A stretch of 64,000 bases of DNA from Shinella sp. WSJ-2 (GCF_003432075.1 NZ_QWBU01000013.1:1-64000), one strand, 5' to 3'. Positions 44,793-54,108 are shown, numbered from the stretch's first letter. Program-made: numbers and translations. Notes: a model not told the origin generated them from the letters alone.

Positions 44793-45965
44793 ATGGCTCT
44801 CGATGCGCGGCAGACGCGCCGCATCACCGTTTTAGGCTCGACAGGCTCTATCGGCACCAGCACGCTTGACGTGGTGCGCCAGCTTGGCGGGCGCGACCGC
44901 TATGAGGTCGTGGCGCTGACCGGCAACGGCAATATCGAGCTCTTGGCCGCCCAGGCGAAAGACTGCGGCGCGAAGCTGGTGGTTACGGCGGATGAGAGCC
45001 GCTACGGCGCATTGAAGGATGCGCTCGCCGGCAGCGGCATCGAGGCGGCGGCGGGTCGCGCTGCTCTCATGGAGGCGGCCTCCGGCGATGCGGACTGGGT
45101 GATGGCGGCGATCGTCGGCACGGCCGGCCTTGCGCCAACGCTGGCCGCGGCGAAGAAGGGCGCGGATATCGCGCTTGCCAACAAGGAATGCTTGGTCTCG
45201 GCCGGCGATCTCTTCGTTCAGGCGGTTGCCGAAGGCGGCGGGCGGCTCATTCCCGTTGACAGCGAGCACAGCGCGATCTTCCAGGCGCTGGAGGACGACC
45301 AGCGCCATGCCGTCGAGCGCATCGTGCTGACGGCCTCGGGCGGCCCGTTCCGCACCTGGAGCCGCGAGCAGATGGCAGGCGTGACGGCGGATATCGCGCG
45401 TGCCCATCCCAACTGGTCGATGGGCCTGAAAATTTCGATCGGCAGCGCCTCGATGTTCAACAAGGCGCTGGAAATGATCGAGGCGAAGCATCTCTTTGAC
45501 GTCCGGCCGGACCAGATCGAGGTGGTGGTGCATCCGCAGTCGATCATTCATTCCATGGTCGGCTATGTCGACGGGTCGGTGCTGGCGCAGCTCGGCGCGC
45601 CCGATATGCGCACGGCGATCGGCTATGCCCTGACCTATCCGACCCGCTCACCGCTCAATGTCGACCGGTTGGATTTTGCCAAGCTCTCTAGACTCGATTT
45701 CGAGGCGCCGGACGAGGCGCGTTTCCCGGCACTTCGGCTTGCTCGCACCGCATTGGAACGCGGTGGTCTTCAGGGCGCGATCATGAATGCGGCGGAAGAG
45801 GTGGCCTTCCATGCCTTCGTCGGCGGACGCATCGGTTTCCTGTCGATGGCTGATATTGCCGAGCAGGTAATGGACGGACTCACCCATCTGCCGCCGGCAT
45901 CCTCAATGGACGATGTCTTCGCCGCAGACGAAGAAGCCCGACGGGTGGCCGCCGGGCTCATCTGA
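44793..45965 (+). CDS. dxr: 1-deoxy-D-xylulose 5-phosphate reductoisomerase
   Basis: Second step of the MEP isoprenoid pathway: DXP to MEP with NADPH. The 390-residue protein has NADPH motif GSTGSIG at 15-21. Further features are ALANKECLVSAG, the metal/substrate block PVDSEHSAIFQ, GGPFRTWSREQM, NWSMGLKISIGSASMFNKALEMIEAK (split across the active-site loop), and VHPQSIIHSMV. Length is normal. The start ATG 44793 has GCGGA upstream. It is convergent with hemA (21 bp). It stands apart from the usual uppS-cdsA-dxr cluster, as a second copy or a lineage-specific location (inference). Confidence 0.95.
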   Translation: MALDARQTRRITVLGSTGSIGTSTLDVVRQLGGRDRYEVVALTGNGNIELLAAQAKDCGAKLVVTADESRYGALKDALAGSGIEAAAGRAALMEAASGDADWVMAAIVGTAGLAPTLAAAKKGADIALANKECLVSAGDLFVQAVAEGGGRLIPVDSEHSAIFQALEDDQRHAVERIVLTASGGPFRTWSREQMAGVTADIARAHPNWSMGLKISIGSASMFNKALEMIEAKHLFDVRPDQIEVVVHPQSIIHSMVGYVDGSVLAQLGAPDMRTAIGYALTYPTRSPLNVDRLDFAKLSRLDFEAPDEARFPALRLARTALERGGLQGAIMNAAEEVAFHAFVGGRIGFLSMADIAEQVMDGLTHLPPASSMDDVFAADEEARRVAAGLI

Positions 45966-45986
45966 GCAATCAGGTCATTCGCTTTA

Positions 45987-47201
45987 TCAGGCGACGGCGC
46001 GGGCCAGCGCACAGCGCGACCATAGCGAATGCAGCGCGCCGACGAGATGCTCGATATCGGCATCGGTGTGCAGCGGCGTCGGCGTGATGCGCAGGCGCTC
46101 GGTCTTGCGCGGCACGGTCGGGTAGTTGATCGGCTGGACATAGATGCCGAAATTGTCGAGCAGCAGGTCCGAGATCCATTTGCATTTCGAGGCGTCACCG
46201 ACCATGACCGGCACGATATGGCTCGGATTCGGCATGTGCGGAATTCCGTTGCGGTGGAGGGCGGCGCGCAGCTTGCGCACGCGCTCCTGATGGGCGAAGC
46301 GCTCGATCTGGCTGTCCTTGAGATGACGGATCGAGGCGAGCGCGCCGGCGGCAAGTGCCGGCGGGAGCGAGGTCGTGAAGATGAAGCCCGAGGCGAAAGA
46401 CCGGACGAAATCGCAGAGCGCCGTGGAGGCTGCGATATAGCCGCCCATCACGCCGAAGGCCTTGGCGAGCGTGCCCTCGATGACTGTCAGGCGGTGCATC
46501 AGGCCTTCGCGTTCGGCAATGCCGCCGCCGCGCGGACCGTACATGCCGACGGCATGGACTTCGTCGAGATAGGTCATCGCGCCGTATTTGTCGGCGAGGT
46601 CGCAGATATCCTTGATGGGGGCGATATCGCCGTCCATCGAATAGACCGATTCGAAGGCGATCAGCTTCGGCGCCTTCGGGTCGGCGGCGGCGAGCTTGGT
46701 TTCGAGGTCTCGGAGGTCGTTGTGCTTCCAGATCACGCGCTCGCACTTGGAGTGGCGAATGCCCTCGATCATCGAAGCGTGATTGCCGGCATCCGAAAAA
46801 CAGATGAGGCCGGGGATCTTCGAACAGAGCGTGCCAAGCGCCGCCCAGTTGGACACGTAGCCGGAGGTGAAGAGCAGGGCGGATTCCTTGCCGTGCAGGT
46901 CGGCCAGTTCCTGCTCAAGCAGGACATGGTAGTGGTTGGTGCCGGAAATGTTGCGGGTGCCACCGGCACCGGCGCCACACTGGTCGATGGCGAGCTTCAT
47001 CGCCTCGGTCACCTTGGGGTTCTGGCCCATGCCGAGATAATCGTTGGAACACCAGACGGTGACGTCCTTCGGGCCTTCGGCCGTGTAACGGGTCGCCTTG
47101 GGGAAGTTCCCCTTCTGGCGCTCCAGATCGGCGAACACGCGATAGCGGCCTTCCTGATGCAGGCCATCCAGCTCGTTCTTGAAGAAAGTCTCGAAGTCCA
47201 T
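45987..47201 (-). CDS. hemA: 5-aminolevulinate synthase (C4 pathway)
   Basis: PLP enzyme condensing glycine and succinyl-CoA to 5-aminolevulinate, first step of haem and also corrin synthesis in alphaproteobacteria. The 404-residue protein has [35 protein letters not shown] (DEVH 213-216) and the PLP lysine K247 in [14 protein letters not shown]. The ATG at 47201 has AGGAG 7 nt upstream; the upstream ATG at 47237 is not needed. An FNR/FixK-like box lies about 163 bp upstream, suggesting oxygen control. Its product feeds the cobalamin genes cobST. Confidence 0.97.
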   Translation of the reverse strand: MDFETFFKNELDGLHQEGRYRVFADLERQKGNFPKATRYTAEGPKDVTVWCSNDYLGMGQNPKVTEAMKLAIDQCGAGAGGTRNISGTNHYHVLLEQELADLHGKESALLFTSGYVSNWAALGTLCSKIPGLICFSDAGNHASMIEGIRHSKCERVIWKHNDLRDLETKLAAADPKAPKLIAFESVYSMDGDIAPIKDICDLADKYGAMTYLDEVHAVGMYGPRGGGIAEREGLMHRLTVIEGTLAKAFGVMGGYIAASTALCDFVRSFASGFIFTTSLPPALAAGALASIRHLKDSQIERFAHQERVRKLRAALHRNGIPHMPNPSHIVPVMVGDASKCKWISDLLLDNFGIYVQPINYPTVPRKTERLRITPTPLHTDADIEHLVGALHSLWSRCALARAVA

Positions 47202-47363
47202 CCAGAGTCTCCTGTCCGGCGAAAACCCGGACATCATCGTCGTTGGCGGTCGTTCAATCGGCTACACCCGAGGCCGTTTCGCTGCAACGACATCCGCTGC
47301 GGCAAATCGGCGCCACCTTTGAACCGTTCCAATGTATGTTAGGGGCCCAAAGGCCATTTCCTG

Positions 47364-47377
47364 TTGATGCATGTCAA
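47364..47377 (-). promoter_or_regulatory. FNR/FixK-type anaerobox upstream of hemA
   Basis: Minus strand reads TTGAC-ATGC-ATCAA, one mismatch from TTGAT-N4-ATCAA. It lies between the terminator of the molybdenum hydroxylase operon and hemA, about 163 bp before the hemA ATG. hemA is a known oxygen-responsive FNR/FixK target in related alphaproteobacteria. The leader and transcription start are not defined here. Confidence 0.65.
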
Positions 47378-47386
47378 GTCTGCACG

Positions 47387-47414
47387 AAAAAAGGACGGTC
47401 TCAACCGCCCTTTT
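47387..47414 (-). terminator. Terminator of the CoxSLM-type operon
   Basis: On the minus strand a 7-bp stem (GGGCGGT / ACCGTCC, one G-U pair) with a TGAG loop is followed by TTTTTT (plus-strand A-run 47387-47392). It lies 32 bp after the last gene of the operon, so the hemA box downstream belongs to a separate unit. Confidence 0.82.
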
Positions 47415-47445
47415 AATCGAACCAGTTTCAGGTTTTTGGTGGAAA

Positions 47446-48243
47446 TCAGGCGGCCGCGACCGCGCGCTTGGCCATGACTTTCACGAGGTTTGCTCGGTAC
47501 TCGGCGCTGCCGTGGAGATCAGAGAGCAGATCGGAAGCATCGACATCGACGCCTGCGGCCGAATCCACCGACCAATTGGCGGCAAGCGCCGCTTCAAGGC
47601 CGGCATGACGGAAGACGCCGTTCGAACCGGCACCCGTCACTGCCACCCGCACGGTGCCATCCCCCGTCTTCGCGACGAAAACGCCGGCCATGGCGTAACG
47701 AGAGGCCGGGTTGGGGAACTTCGAATAACCTGCCTTGGCCGGCGCGTCGAAGGTGACGGCGACGACGATCTCGCCAGCTTCGAGCGCGGTTTCGAATAGG
47801 CCGGTGAAGAACTCCTCGGCGGGGATTTCCCTTATATTCGTGATGATCGTCGCGCCCAGCGCCAGCATGGCGGAGGGATAGTCGGCCGCCGGGTCGTTGT
47901 TGGCGATGGAGCCGCCGATCGTGCCCATATGGCGGACATGCGGGTCGCCGATATGGGCGGCGAGGTGAGAGATCGCCCGGCAGACTACCTTCAGTTCGGT
48001 GGAGGTGGAGACCTCGTAATGCGTGGTGGCCGCGCCGATGCGCACGCGACTGCCGTTGACGGAGATGCCTTTCATTTCGGCGATGTGCCTGAGATCCACG
48101 AGATCCGAAGGCGCGGCGAGCCGCTGCTTCATGGTCGGGATCAGCGTCATGCCGCCGGAGACGTATTTCGCCTCGTCGGAGGCGGACTGCAGCCTGACGG
48201 CGTCGGCGACCGAGGCGGCGCGGTGATAGTTCGTTGCGTACAT
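47446..48243 (-). CDS. FAD-binding medium subunit of molybdenum hydroxylase (CoxM-like)
   Basis: A 265-residue FAD subunit of a xanthine oxidase/CODH-family enzyme. FAD motifs are AKYVSGGMTLIPTMK (GGxTL) and HMGTIGGSIANNDPAADYP (TIGGxxxxN), with a C-terminal CO_deh_flav_C region. It passes electrons from the Fe-S subunit to the acceptor. It is the third gene of the S-L-M order, 12 bp after the large subunit gene, and ends shortly before a terminator. GGGAGGACGCC precedes the ATG. Confidence 0.93.
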   Translation of the reverse strand: MYATNYHRAASVADAVRLQSASDEAKYVSGGMTLIPTMKQRLAAPSDLVDLRHIAEMKGISVNGSRVRIGAATTHYEVSTSTELKVVCRAISHLAAHIGDPHVRHMGTIGGSIANNDPAADYPSAMLALGATIITNIREIPAEEFFTGLFETALEAGEIVVAVTFDAPAKAGYSKFPNPASRYAMAGVFVAKTGDGTVRVAVTGAGSNGVFRHAGLEAALAANWSVDSAAGVDVDASDLLSDLHGSAEYRANLVKVMAKRAVAAA

Positions 48244-48255
48244 GGCGTCCTCCCG

Positions 48256-50607
48256 TCAGTTTGCTGCTGCCCGTGCCGCCGCCCAGACCTTCTGGGGCGT
48301 TGCCGGCATGTCGAGGTCGTTGTTGCTGATGGCGTCGGTGATGGCGTTCATCAGCGCCGGCGGCGAGCCGATGGCGCCCGCCTCGCCGCAGCCCTTGATG
48401 CCAAGCGGATTGTTCGGGCAGGGTGTGATCTGATGCGAGACCTGGAAGGACGGCAGGTCGTCGGCGCGCGGCATGGTGTAGTCCATGTAGCTTGCTGTCA
48501 GCAGCTGCCCGGTTTCCGGGTCGTAATGCACGCCTTCCAGCAGTGCCTGGCCGATGCCTTGCGCGATGCCGCCATGCACTTGGCCCTCGACGATCATCGG
48601 GTTGATGATGTTGCCGAAGTCGTCGGCGGCGACGAATTGGATGATCTTCGTTTTCCCGGTGTCCGGATCGACCTCAACCTCAGCGATGTAGCAGCCGGCC
48701 GGGAAGGTGAAGTTGGCCGGATCGTAGAAGGCGCCTTCCTTGAGGCCCGGCTCCATGCCGGATGGCAGGTTGTGGGCGGTATAGGCGGCGAGTGCCATCT
48801 GGAACCAAGGGACCGATTTGTCGGTGCCGGCGACTTTCAACGCGCCGTTCTCGATGACGATGTCGCTCTCGTCGGCCTCCATCAGATGGGCGGCGATCTT
48901 TTTGGCTTTCGCCTCCACTTTGTCGAGCGCCTTGACGACGGCGGACATGCCGACGGCGCCGGAGCGCGAGCCGTAGGTGCCCATGCCCATCTGCACCTTG
49001 TCGGTATCGCCGTGCACGATGGAGACGCTGTCGAGCGGCACGCCGAAGCGGTCGGCGACGAGCTGGGCAAAGGTCGTCTCATGGCCCTGGCCGTGGCTGT
49101 GCGAGCCGGTCAGCACCTCGACGGTGCCGACGGCATTGACGCGCACCTCCGCCGATTCCCAGAGGCCCACACCGGCGCCGAGCGAGCCGACCGCCGCCGA
49201 CGGCGCGATGCCGCAGGCCTCGATGTAACAGCTCATGCCGATGCCGCGCTTCATGCCGCGGCTTGCCGCTTCCGCCTTGCGGGCCGGGAAACCGGCCCAG
49301 TCGGCGGCCTGCATCGCCGCTTCCAGCGAGGCTTCATAATCGCCGGCATCATAGTTCATGATGACGGGCGTCTGGTGCGGGAAGCTGCGGATGAAGTTGA
49401 TGCGGCGCAGCTCCGCCGGTGAGACGCCGAGCTCACGTGCCGCCGTCTCCATGGTGCGTTCGAGCAGATAGGTTGCTTCCGGCCGGCCGGCGCCGCGATA
49501 GGCATCGACGGCGACCGTGTTGGTATAGACGGCGCGCACATTGGCGTGGATGGCCGGGAAGTTATACTGGCCGGAGAGCAGCGTCGCATAGAGATAGGTC
49601 GGCACGGCCGAGGAGAACAGCGACATATAGGCGCCGAAATTGGCGATCGTATCGACCTTCAGCGCCGTGACGCGGTTGTTGGCGTCGAAGGCCATTTTCA
49701 CGGTCGAGACGTGGTCGCGGCCATGGGCATCCGTCAGGAAGGCTTCTGTGCGGTCGCTGGTCCACTTCACCGGCACACCGGTGCGTTTGGAGGCCCAGAG
49801 GCAGACGATCTCCTCCGGGTAGATATAGATCTTCGAGCCGAAGCCGCCGCCGACATCCGGCGCGATGACGCGCAGCTTGTTTTCAGGTGCTACATTGTAG
49901 AAGGCGCTCATGACGAGGCGCGCGACATGCGGGTTCTGGCTCGTCGTGTAGCAGGTGTAGTGGTCCTCGGCGGAATCGTAGATGCCGAGCGCTGCGCGCG
50001 GCTCCATCGGGTTCGGCGCAAGCCGGTTGTTGACGATCTTCATTTCCGTGACATGGGCGGCGGACGCGATGGCCGCATCGACGGCGGAACCGTCGCCGAT
50101 CTCCCAGTCGTAGATCAGGTTGCCGGGCGCTTCCGGATGCAGCTGCGGCTGGCCGGCCTCGAGTGCCTTTACCGCATCGGTGACGGCGGGCAGCACGTCA
50201 TATTCGACGACGACGGCTTCAGCGGCGTCGCGCGCCTCGCCCATCGTATCGGCGACCACGACGGCGACGGCATCGCCGACATAGCGCACCGTATCATGGG
50301 CAATCGGCCGCCAGGCGCCCATCTTCATCGGCGAGCCGTCCTTGGAATGGATCATCCAGCCGCAGATCAGGTTGCCGATGCCGTCGTCAAGCATCTGTTT
50401 GCCGTTGAGCACGCCGATGACGCCGGGCATGTCCTCGGCCGCCGACGTGTCGATGCTCCTGATCTTCGCATGCGCGTGCGGCGAGCGCACGAATGCGGCG
50501 TAGCGCATGCCGGGCACGGACATGTCGTCCGTATATTTGCCCTGGCCCATGAGAAACCGCTTGTCTTCCTTTCGCGCAACGCGCGCGCCGATGCCTTCGA
50601 CACCCAT
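48256..50607 (-). CDS. Molybdopterin-binding large subunit, form II CoxL-like
   Basis: A 783-residue catalytic subunit binding molybdenum-cytosine-dinucleotide cofactor. The active-site loop reads AYRGAGR at 369-375, which is the form II (BMS-type) signature; true CO dehydrogenases have AYxCSFR. Cofactor motifs include GGGFGSK, SHSHGQGHETTFAQ and the glutamate base near the C-terminus in KGCGEAGAIGSPPALMNAI. So CO oxidation is unlikely as main activity, and an aldehyde or N-heterocycle substrate is possible. The ATG at 50607 is chosen because GGAGG is 8 nt away, versus 2 nt for 50613. It is part of S-L-M. Confidence 0.93.
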   Translation of the reverse strand: MGVEGIGARVARKEDKRFLMGQGKYTDDMSVPGMRYAAFVRSPHAHAKIRSIDTSAAEDMPGVIGVLNGKQMLDDGIGNLICGWMIHSKDGSPMKMGAWRPIAHDTVRYVGDAVAVVVADTMGEARDAAEAVVVEYDVLPAVTDAVKALEAGQPQLHPEAPGNLIYDWEIGDGSAVDAAIASAAHVTEMKIVNNRLAPNPMEPRAALGIYDSAEDHYTCYTTSQNPHVARLVMSAFYNVAPENKLRVIAPDVGGGFGSKIYIYPEEIVCLWASKRTGVPVKWTSDRTEAFLTDAHGRDHVSTVKMAFDANNRVTALKVDTIANFGAYMSLFSSAVPTYLYATLLSGQYNFPAIHANVRAVYTNTVAVDAYRGAGRPEATYLLERTMETAARELGVSPAELRRINFIRSFPHQTPVIMNYDAGDYEASLEAAMQAADWAGFPARKAEAASRGMKRGIGMSCYIEACGIAPSAAVGSLGAGVGLWESAEVRVNAVGTVEVLTGSHSHGQGHETTFAQLVADRFGVPLDSVSIVHGDTDKVQMGMGTYGSRSGAVGMSAVVKALDKVEAKAKKIAAHLMEADESDIVIENGALKVAGTDKSVPWFQMALAAYTAHNLPSGMEPGLKEGAFYDPANFTFPAGCYIAEVEVDPDTGKTKIIQFVAADDFGNIINPMIVEGQVHGGIAQGIGQALLEGVHYDPETGQLLTASYMDYTMPRADDLPSFQVSHQITPCPNNPLGIKGCGEAGAIGSPPALMNAITDAISNNDLDMPATPQKVWAAARAAAN

Positions 50608-50706
50608 TTTCATCTCCTCCAGAGATATCGATCGCGTGACATGCTGAAGGCGGTCAGCCGGGCGAGCGTAAAATAATCGCAGCCGCTGGCAGGACCGCCG
50701 TCGGCG

Positions 50707-51198
50707 TTATTCCGCAGCCTGACGTTCTGCCGCGCCCATTTCCTCGGCGGCGGCAAGGATGGCTTTGACGATATTATGGTAGCCGGTGCATCGACAGATA
50801 TTGCCTTCCAGGTTTTCCCGGACGGTCTGCTCGTCGAGTTTGGCGCCATAGCGGTTGATCATGTCGACGGCTGTCATCACCATGCCGGGCGTACAGAAGC
50901 CGCATTGCAGGCCGTGATGGGCCTTGAAGGCCGCCTGCACCGGATGCAGTTCGCCGTTCGCGGCAAGGCCCTCGATGGTGAGGATGTCGGCGCCAGCGGC
51001 TTGGGCCGCGAGGATGGAACAGCTTTTCACGGCCTTGCCGTCCATATGCACGACACAGGCGCCGCACTGGGACGTATCGCAGCCGACATGGGTTCCGGTG
51101 AGGCTGAGGGTGTCGCGCAGGAAGTGCACGAGAAGGGTGCGGTCTTCGCACTCCTTGCTCACCTTCCGGCCGTTGACGGTCATTGCCACTTTCGCCAT
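50707..51198 (-). CDS. 2Fe-2S small subunit of molybdenum hydroxylase (CoxS-like)
   Basis: A 163-residue subunit with two [2Fe-2S] clusters. The plant-type ferredoxin cluster uses C40, C45, C48 and C60 ([12 protein letters not shown]...SC). The helical-domain cluster uses C99, C102, C135 and C137 (CGFCTPGM...NICRCTGY). The start at 51198 has AGGGAGG upstream and matches the family; the longer frame to 51372 is not credible. First gene of the operon, followed after ~100 bp by the large subunit. No maturation (coxD/E/F) gene is adjacent. Confidence 0.95.
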   Translation of the reverse strand: MAKVAMTVNGRKVSKECEDRTLLVHFLRDTLSLTGTHVGCDTSQCGACVVHMDGKAVKSCSILAAQAAGADILTIEGLAANGELHPVQAAFKAHHGLQCGFCTPGMVMTAVDMINRYGAKLDEQTVRENLEGNICRCTGYHNIVKAILAAAEEMGAAERQAAE

Positions 51199-51656
51199 TC
51201 GTTCCTCCCTGGCGGTTGCAGAGCCGCTGGGCCGATCGATCCGAGTGTGCATGCAGCGGGCGTCGTCGCGACGCGGGCGTGGGATCAAACGAAACCAGCA
51301 TTCAATTCGCGTGCATTTCATTACGGCGAGATGTCGCGCGGGGTTCTCCTCCCGTCGGCGCGGCACCAACAATCATATCATTTGACTTTTTGCGGCGGGG
51401 ATCAACCGGTACTTTCAGGGTAAATCGAAATTTCTCGTGACCGGATGTGTTTGATGGGTCAAACAAACGAAACGGAAACGCTGTTTATTCGCACAACAAA
51501 AAAATAGTTTAGTCCCATGGACTTCCCGGATTCCGGCTATATTTTGAACTTCGGACAGACCTGACCGTGCAAGACGGCGGCGTGTGTTGCGTAACGTAAG
51601 AAGGGGATAGTGCGGATCCGAAAACGGGGCGCATCTCAACTTTGGAGAACATCTTC
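51199..51656. other. Non-coding region between the CoxS-like gene and the lipoprotein gene
   Basis: 458 bp without a credible gene, partly AT-rich (51415-51545) unlike its surroundings. It must hold the divergent promoters of the molybdenum hydroxylase operon and the glycine-zipper lipoprotein. A perfect inverted repeat GTTTGA-N4-TCAAAC lies at 51449-51464. No clear -35/-10 pair was identified. Confidence 0.7.
51449..51464. promoter_or_regulatory. Inverted repeat, possible operator
   Basis: GTTTGA (51449-51454) and TCAAAC (51459-51464) with spacer TGGG form a perfect 6-bp dyad. Half-site spacing differs by two bases from an FNR/FixK box (TTGA-N4-TCAA rather than TTGA-N6-TCAA), so that family is unlikely. 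The regulator is unknown. Confidence 0.4.
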
Positions 51657-51920
51657 ATGAAGAAAGTCATTGCGCTCGTCCTGGTCGGTCTGGCCGTCGC
51701 CAGCTGCACGCAGACGGAAAAGGGTGCAGGCATCGGCGCCGTCTCCGGCGCGATCATCGGTGGCGCGATCACCGGTGACGTCCGCGGCGCTGCCGTGGGT
51801 GCTGCCATCGGTGGTGTTTCTGGCGCTGTGATCGGCTCCGTCGCCGAACAGCCCGGCCAGTGCTACTACCGCGACCGCTACGGCCGTCGCTATATCGACC
51901 GCTGCCCGTCGGGTTACTGA
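51657..51920 (+). CDS. Glycine-zipper lipoprotein
   Basis: An 87-residue lipoprotein. The signal peptide has lipobox VASC, then a glycine-zipper domain with repeated small-residue spacing (GAGIGAVSGAIIGGAITG...GAAVGAAIGGVSGAVIGSV), typical of Rick17kDa/OmpA-linker-like outer-membrane proteins. The C-terminus is Tyr/Arg-rich with two Cys. The ATG at 51657 with GGAG upstream is used rather than TTG 51642. It is monocistronic, with a good terminator. Function is probably envelope-structural (inference). Confidence 0.85.
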   Translation: MKKVIALVLVGLAVASCTQTEKGAGIGAVSGAIIGGAITGDVRGAAVGAAIGGVSGAVIGSVAEQPGQCYYRDRYGRRYIDRCPSGY

Positions 51921-51944
51921 TACCCGTAAGCTGCAACTCTTGAG

Positions 51945-51971
51945 AAGCCCCGGATCGTCTCCGGGGCTTTT
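51945..51971 (+). terminator. Rho-independent terminator after glycine-zipper gene
   Basis: A perfect 10-bp stem AAGCCCCGGA (51945-51954) / TCCGGGGCTT (51960-51969) with a 5-nt loop runs into TTTT. Confidence 0.9.
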
Positions 51972-52140
51972 GCCTATGCGCGTCGGGATAAAATGCCCTT
52001 CGGTGCTTCAAATCCTCTCCGTCACCGTGTAAAACCGCCGTTAACATTACGGAAAACCTAACGCGTTAGGGTCTTTTCCTGCCTGAAAGCTCTGGATGAA
52101 CCAGGGCGCCTGAAGTCTGTGACGGAAAGCTGCCGGTCCG

Positions 52141-52162
52141 CCGTAAGCCCCGCACCTTACGG
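52141..52162 (+). repeat. Inverted repeat in the tamA leader
   Basis: CCGTAAG (52141-52147) and CTTACGG (52156-52162) form a 7-bp hairpin 23 bp before the tamA ATG, next to a GGAGAAAGG purine tract. It could shape translation initiation or be fortuitous. Confidence 0.35.
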
Positions 52163-52185
52163 AGAAAGGCGACGGATAGCTGCGG

Positions 52186-54108
52186 ATGCGGGATAAAGTG
52201 AACCGGCCGGAAAAGAGTTTTGCGTTTCTGAAAGCTGGCACCGCGCTCGCGGTGGCTGCCGCGTTGGCTGTCGCCCCCCTTTCCGCGTCCTCTGCCTTCG
52301 CCTTTGAAATCTTCGGCATGAAGTTCTTCGAGAGCGAGGAAGATACGGCCGAGGTCATAGATCCCGTCAATTATACGCTGACGCTCAATCCCGGCACGGA
52401 CGACGGCGAACTCAAGGACGCGATCGAGAATACCGCGCTGCTGAAGCAGGACGAAGGCAAGCCGGTCTCGGGCGATCTCGGCCTCGTCATCAAGGCGCGC
52501 GACGACCGCGACCGCATCCTCGCTGCTCTGTATGAAAAGGCCCGTTACGGCGGCGTGGTAAAGGTAACGGTCGATGGACAGGACCTCGATCAGCTGCCGC
52601 CCAATCCGGAATTTCCTGATCGCGGCGCCATTCCCGTTACGATAACCGTCGAGCCCGGCCCGGTCTTCACCTTTGGTGATATTGTCTTTTCCGGCGATGC
52701 CGAGGGACGCAATGCGGCCGACTATGGTCTCGTGCCCGGCGCTCGCGCGGATTCCACCATTATCCTGAAGGCCGGCGAGAAAATGGTCGTCGATCTCAAG
52801 GCTGAAGGCCGGCCGCTCGCCAAGCTTACCGAGCGGAACGCGACGGCTGACCACAAGACGCAGACAGTCGATGTGGTGATCGCTGCCGAAGGCGGGCCGG
52901 TCGCGCCTGTCGGTGAGGTCGGTGTGACCGGCACCAAGACGGTCGATGCGGATTTCGTGCAGCGCTATTCGCGCATCAATGCCGGCCAGCCCTATTCGCC
53001 GGAAGCGCTCAACAAGGCAGCCGAACGGCTGCGCACGCTCGGCGTCTTCTCCAGCGTCACAATCCGCGAGGCTGACAAGCTGGCGCCGGACGGATCGCTG
53101 CCGATGACCATCGAGGTCTCGGAAGGCAAACATCGGTATTTCGGCGTCGGTGCGCAGGTGTCGAACACGGATGGTCTCGGCCTTCAGGGCTATTGGGGCC
53201 ATCGCAATCTGTTCGGTCAGGCTGAGTCCCTGCGCATCGAAGGTTCGGTCAGCCGCATCGGCCAGTCCGCGCTCGGCGACATGGATTATTCGACCGCCAT
53301 CCTGTTTTCCAAGCCCGGCGCGTTTGGCCCGGCCTCGACCTTCAATGCGAGCCTCAAGGCCTCAATCGTCGATCCCGATGCTTACAAGGCGTTCACCACG
53401 ACGGCCGCGGCCGGCGTCAGCGTGGAACTGTCCGACCAGGATACGGTGAGCGCCGGCGGCGAGGTAATGTGGAGCGATGTCGAGGACGCCTTCGGCAAGA
53501 ACAAATATCTGACGGCTGCAATCCCGATCGAATATGTCCGCGACACGCGCGACGACAAGCTGAACCCGACCGAAGGCTACCGCGCGCTGATCAACGCCAA
53601 GCCTAGCTACGAATTCAACCGCGGCACGGTCTTCTCCAGCTTCGAGGGCGCCATTACCGGCTATCAGGCACTGGGCGAGGAGAAGCGTTTTGTGCTTGCC
53701 GGCAAGTTAGCGGCCGGCACAATCATCGGCGGCAACGAGCTCTCCGATATCCCCGCGACGCGTCGCTTCTTCCTCGGCGGCGGCGGAACGGTGCGCGGCT
53801 ATGGCTATCAGGAAATCTCGCCTCGGAACGGCAAGGGCAAGCTCCTCGGCGGCCGGTCCTATGTTTCGGCTTCTGCCGAAGCCCGCATCGGGATTACGGA
53901 GACGATCGGCCTTGTACCATTCCTCGACGTCGGCACGGTCTCGACCGATGAAGTGCCTGACTTCAAGGATATACGGGCGGGCGCCGGTATCGGCCTGCGC
54001 TATGCCACGCCCTTCGGGCCGCTTCGCCTCGACGTGGCGGTGCCGCTCAAGAAATATGATGGCGGCACCTCTTTCGGGGTCTATGCCGGCATTGGCCAGT
54101 CGTTCTGA
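52186..54108 (+). CDS. tamA: Translocation and assembly module outer-membrane protein TamA
   Basis: Omp85-family outer-membrane barrel that works with TamB in autotransporter/outer-membrane protein insertion and lipid transport. The 640-residue protein has an N-terminal signal peptide (to ~40), POTRA domains (about 60-310; e.g. FTFGDIVFSGDAEG, GVFSSVTIREADKL) and a 16-strand-type barrel. The barrel has the conserved motif RRFFLGGGGTVRGYGYQ and ends in an aromatic terminus (GIGQSF). The start ATG 52186 lacks a strong ribosome site. tamB follows after 104 bp. Confidence 0.93.
   Translation: MRDKVNRPEKSFAFLKAGTALAVAAALAVAPLSASSAFAFEIFGMKFFESEEDTAEVIDPVNYTLTLNPGTDDGELKDAIENTALLKQDEGKPVSGDLGLVIKARDDRDRILAALYEKARYGGVVKVTVDGQDLDQLPPNPEFPDRGAIPVTITVEPGPVFTFGDIVFSGDAEGRNAADYGLVPGARADSTIILKAGEKMVVDLKAEGRPLAKLTERNATADHKTQTVDVVIAAEGGPVAPVGEVGVTGTKTVDADFVQRYSRINAGQPYSPEALNKAAERLRTLGVFSSVTIREADKLAPDGSLPMTIEVSEGKHRYFGVGAQVSNTDGLGLQGYWGHRNLFGQAESLRIEGSVSRIGQSALGDMDYSTAILFSKPGAFGPASTFNASLKASIVDPDAYKAFTTTAAAGVSVELSDQDTVSAGGEVMWSDVEDAFGKNKYLTAAIPIEYVRDTRDDKLNPTEGYRALINAKPSYEFNRGTVFSSFEGAITGYQALGEEKRFVLAGKLAAGTIIGGNELSDIPATRRFFLGGGGTVRGYGYQEISPRNGKGKLLGGRSYVSASAEARIGITETIGLVPFLDVGTVSTDEVPDFKDIRAGAGIGLRYATPFGPLRLDVAVPLKKYDGGTSFGVYAGIGQSF

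Noticed and set aside
51590-51600. CGTAACGTAAG shared with 61895-61905, both in promoter regions
   Set aside because: An 11-base match between two places is common by chance in 64 kb; no palindrome or known regulator site is complete at either copy.
52057-52070. 14-bp palindrome CCTAACGCGTTAGG upstream of tamA
   Set aside because: Palindromes of this length are expected a few times in a window of this size; nothing else supports it as an operator.
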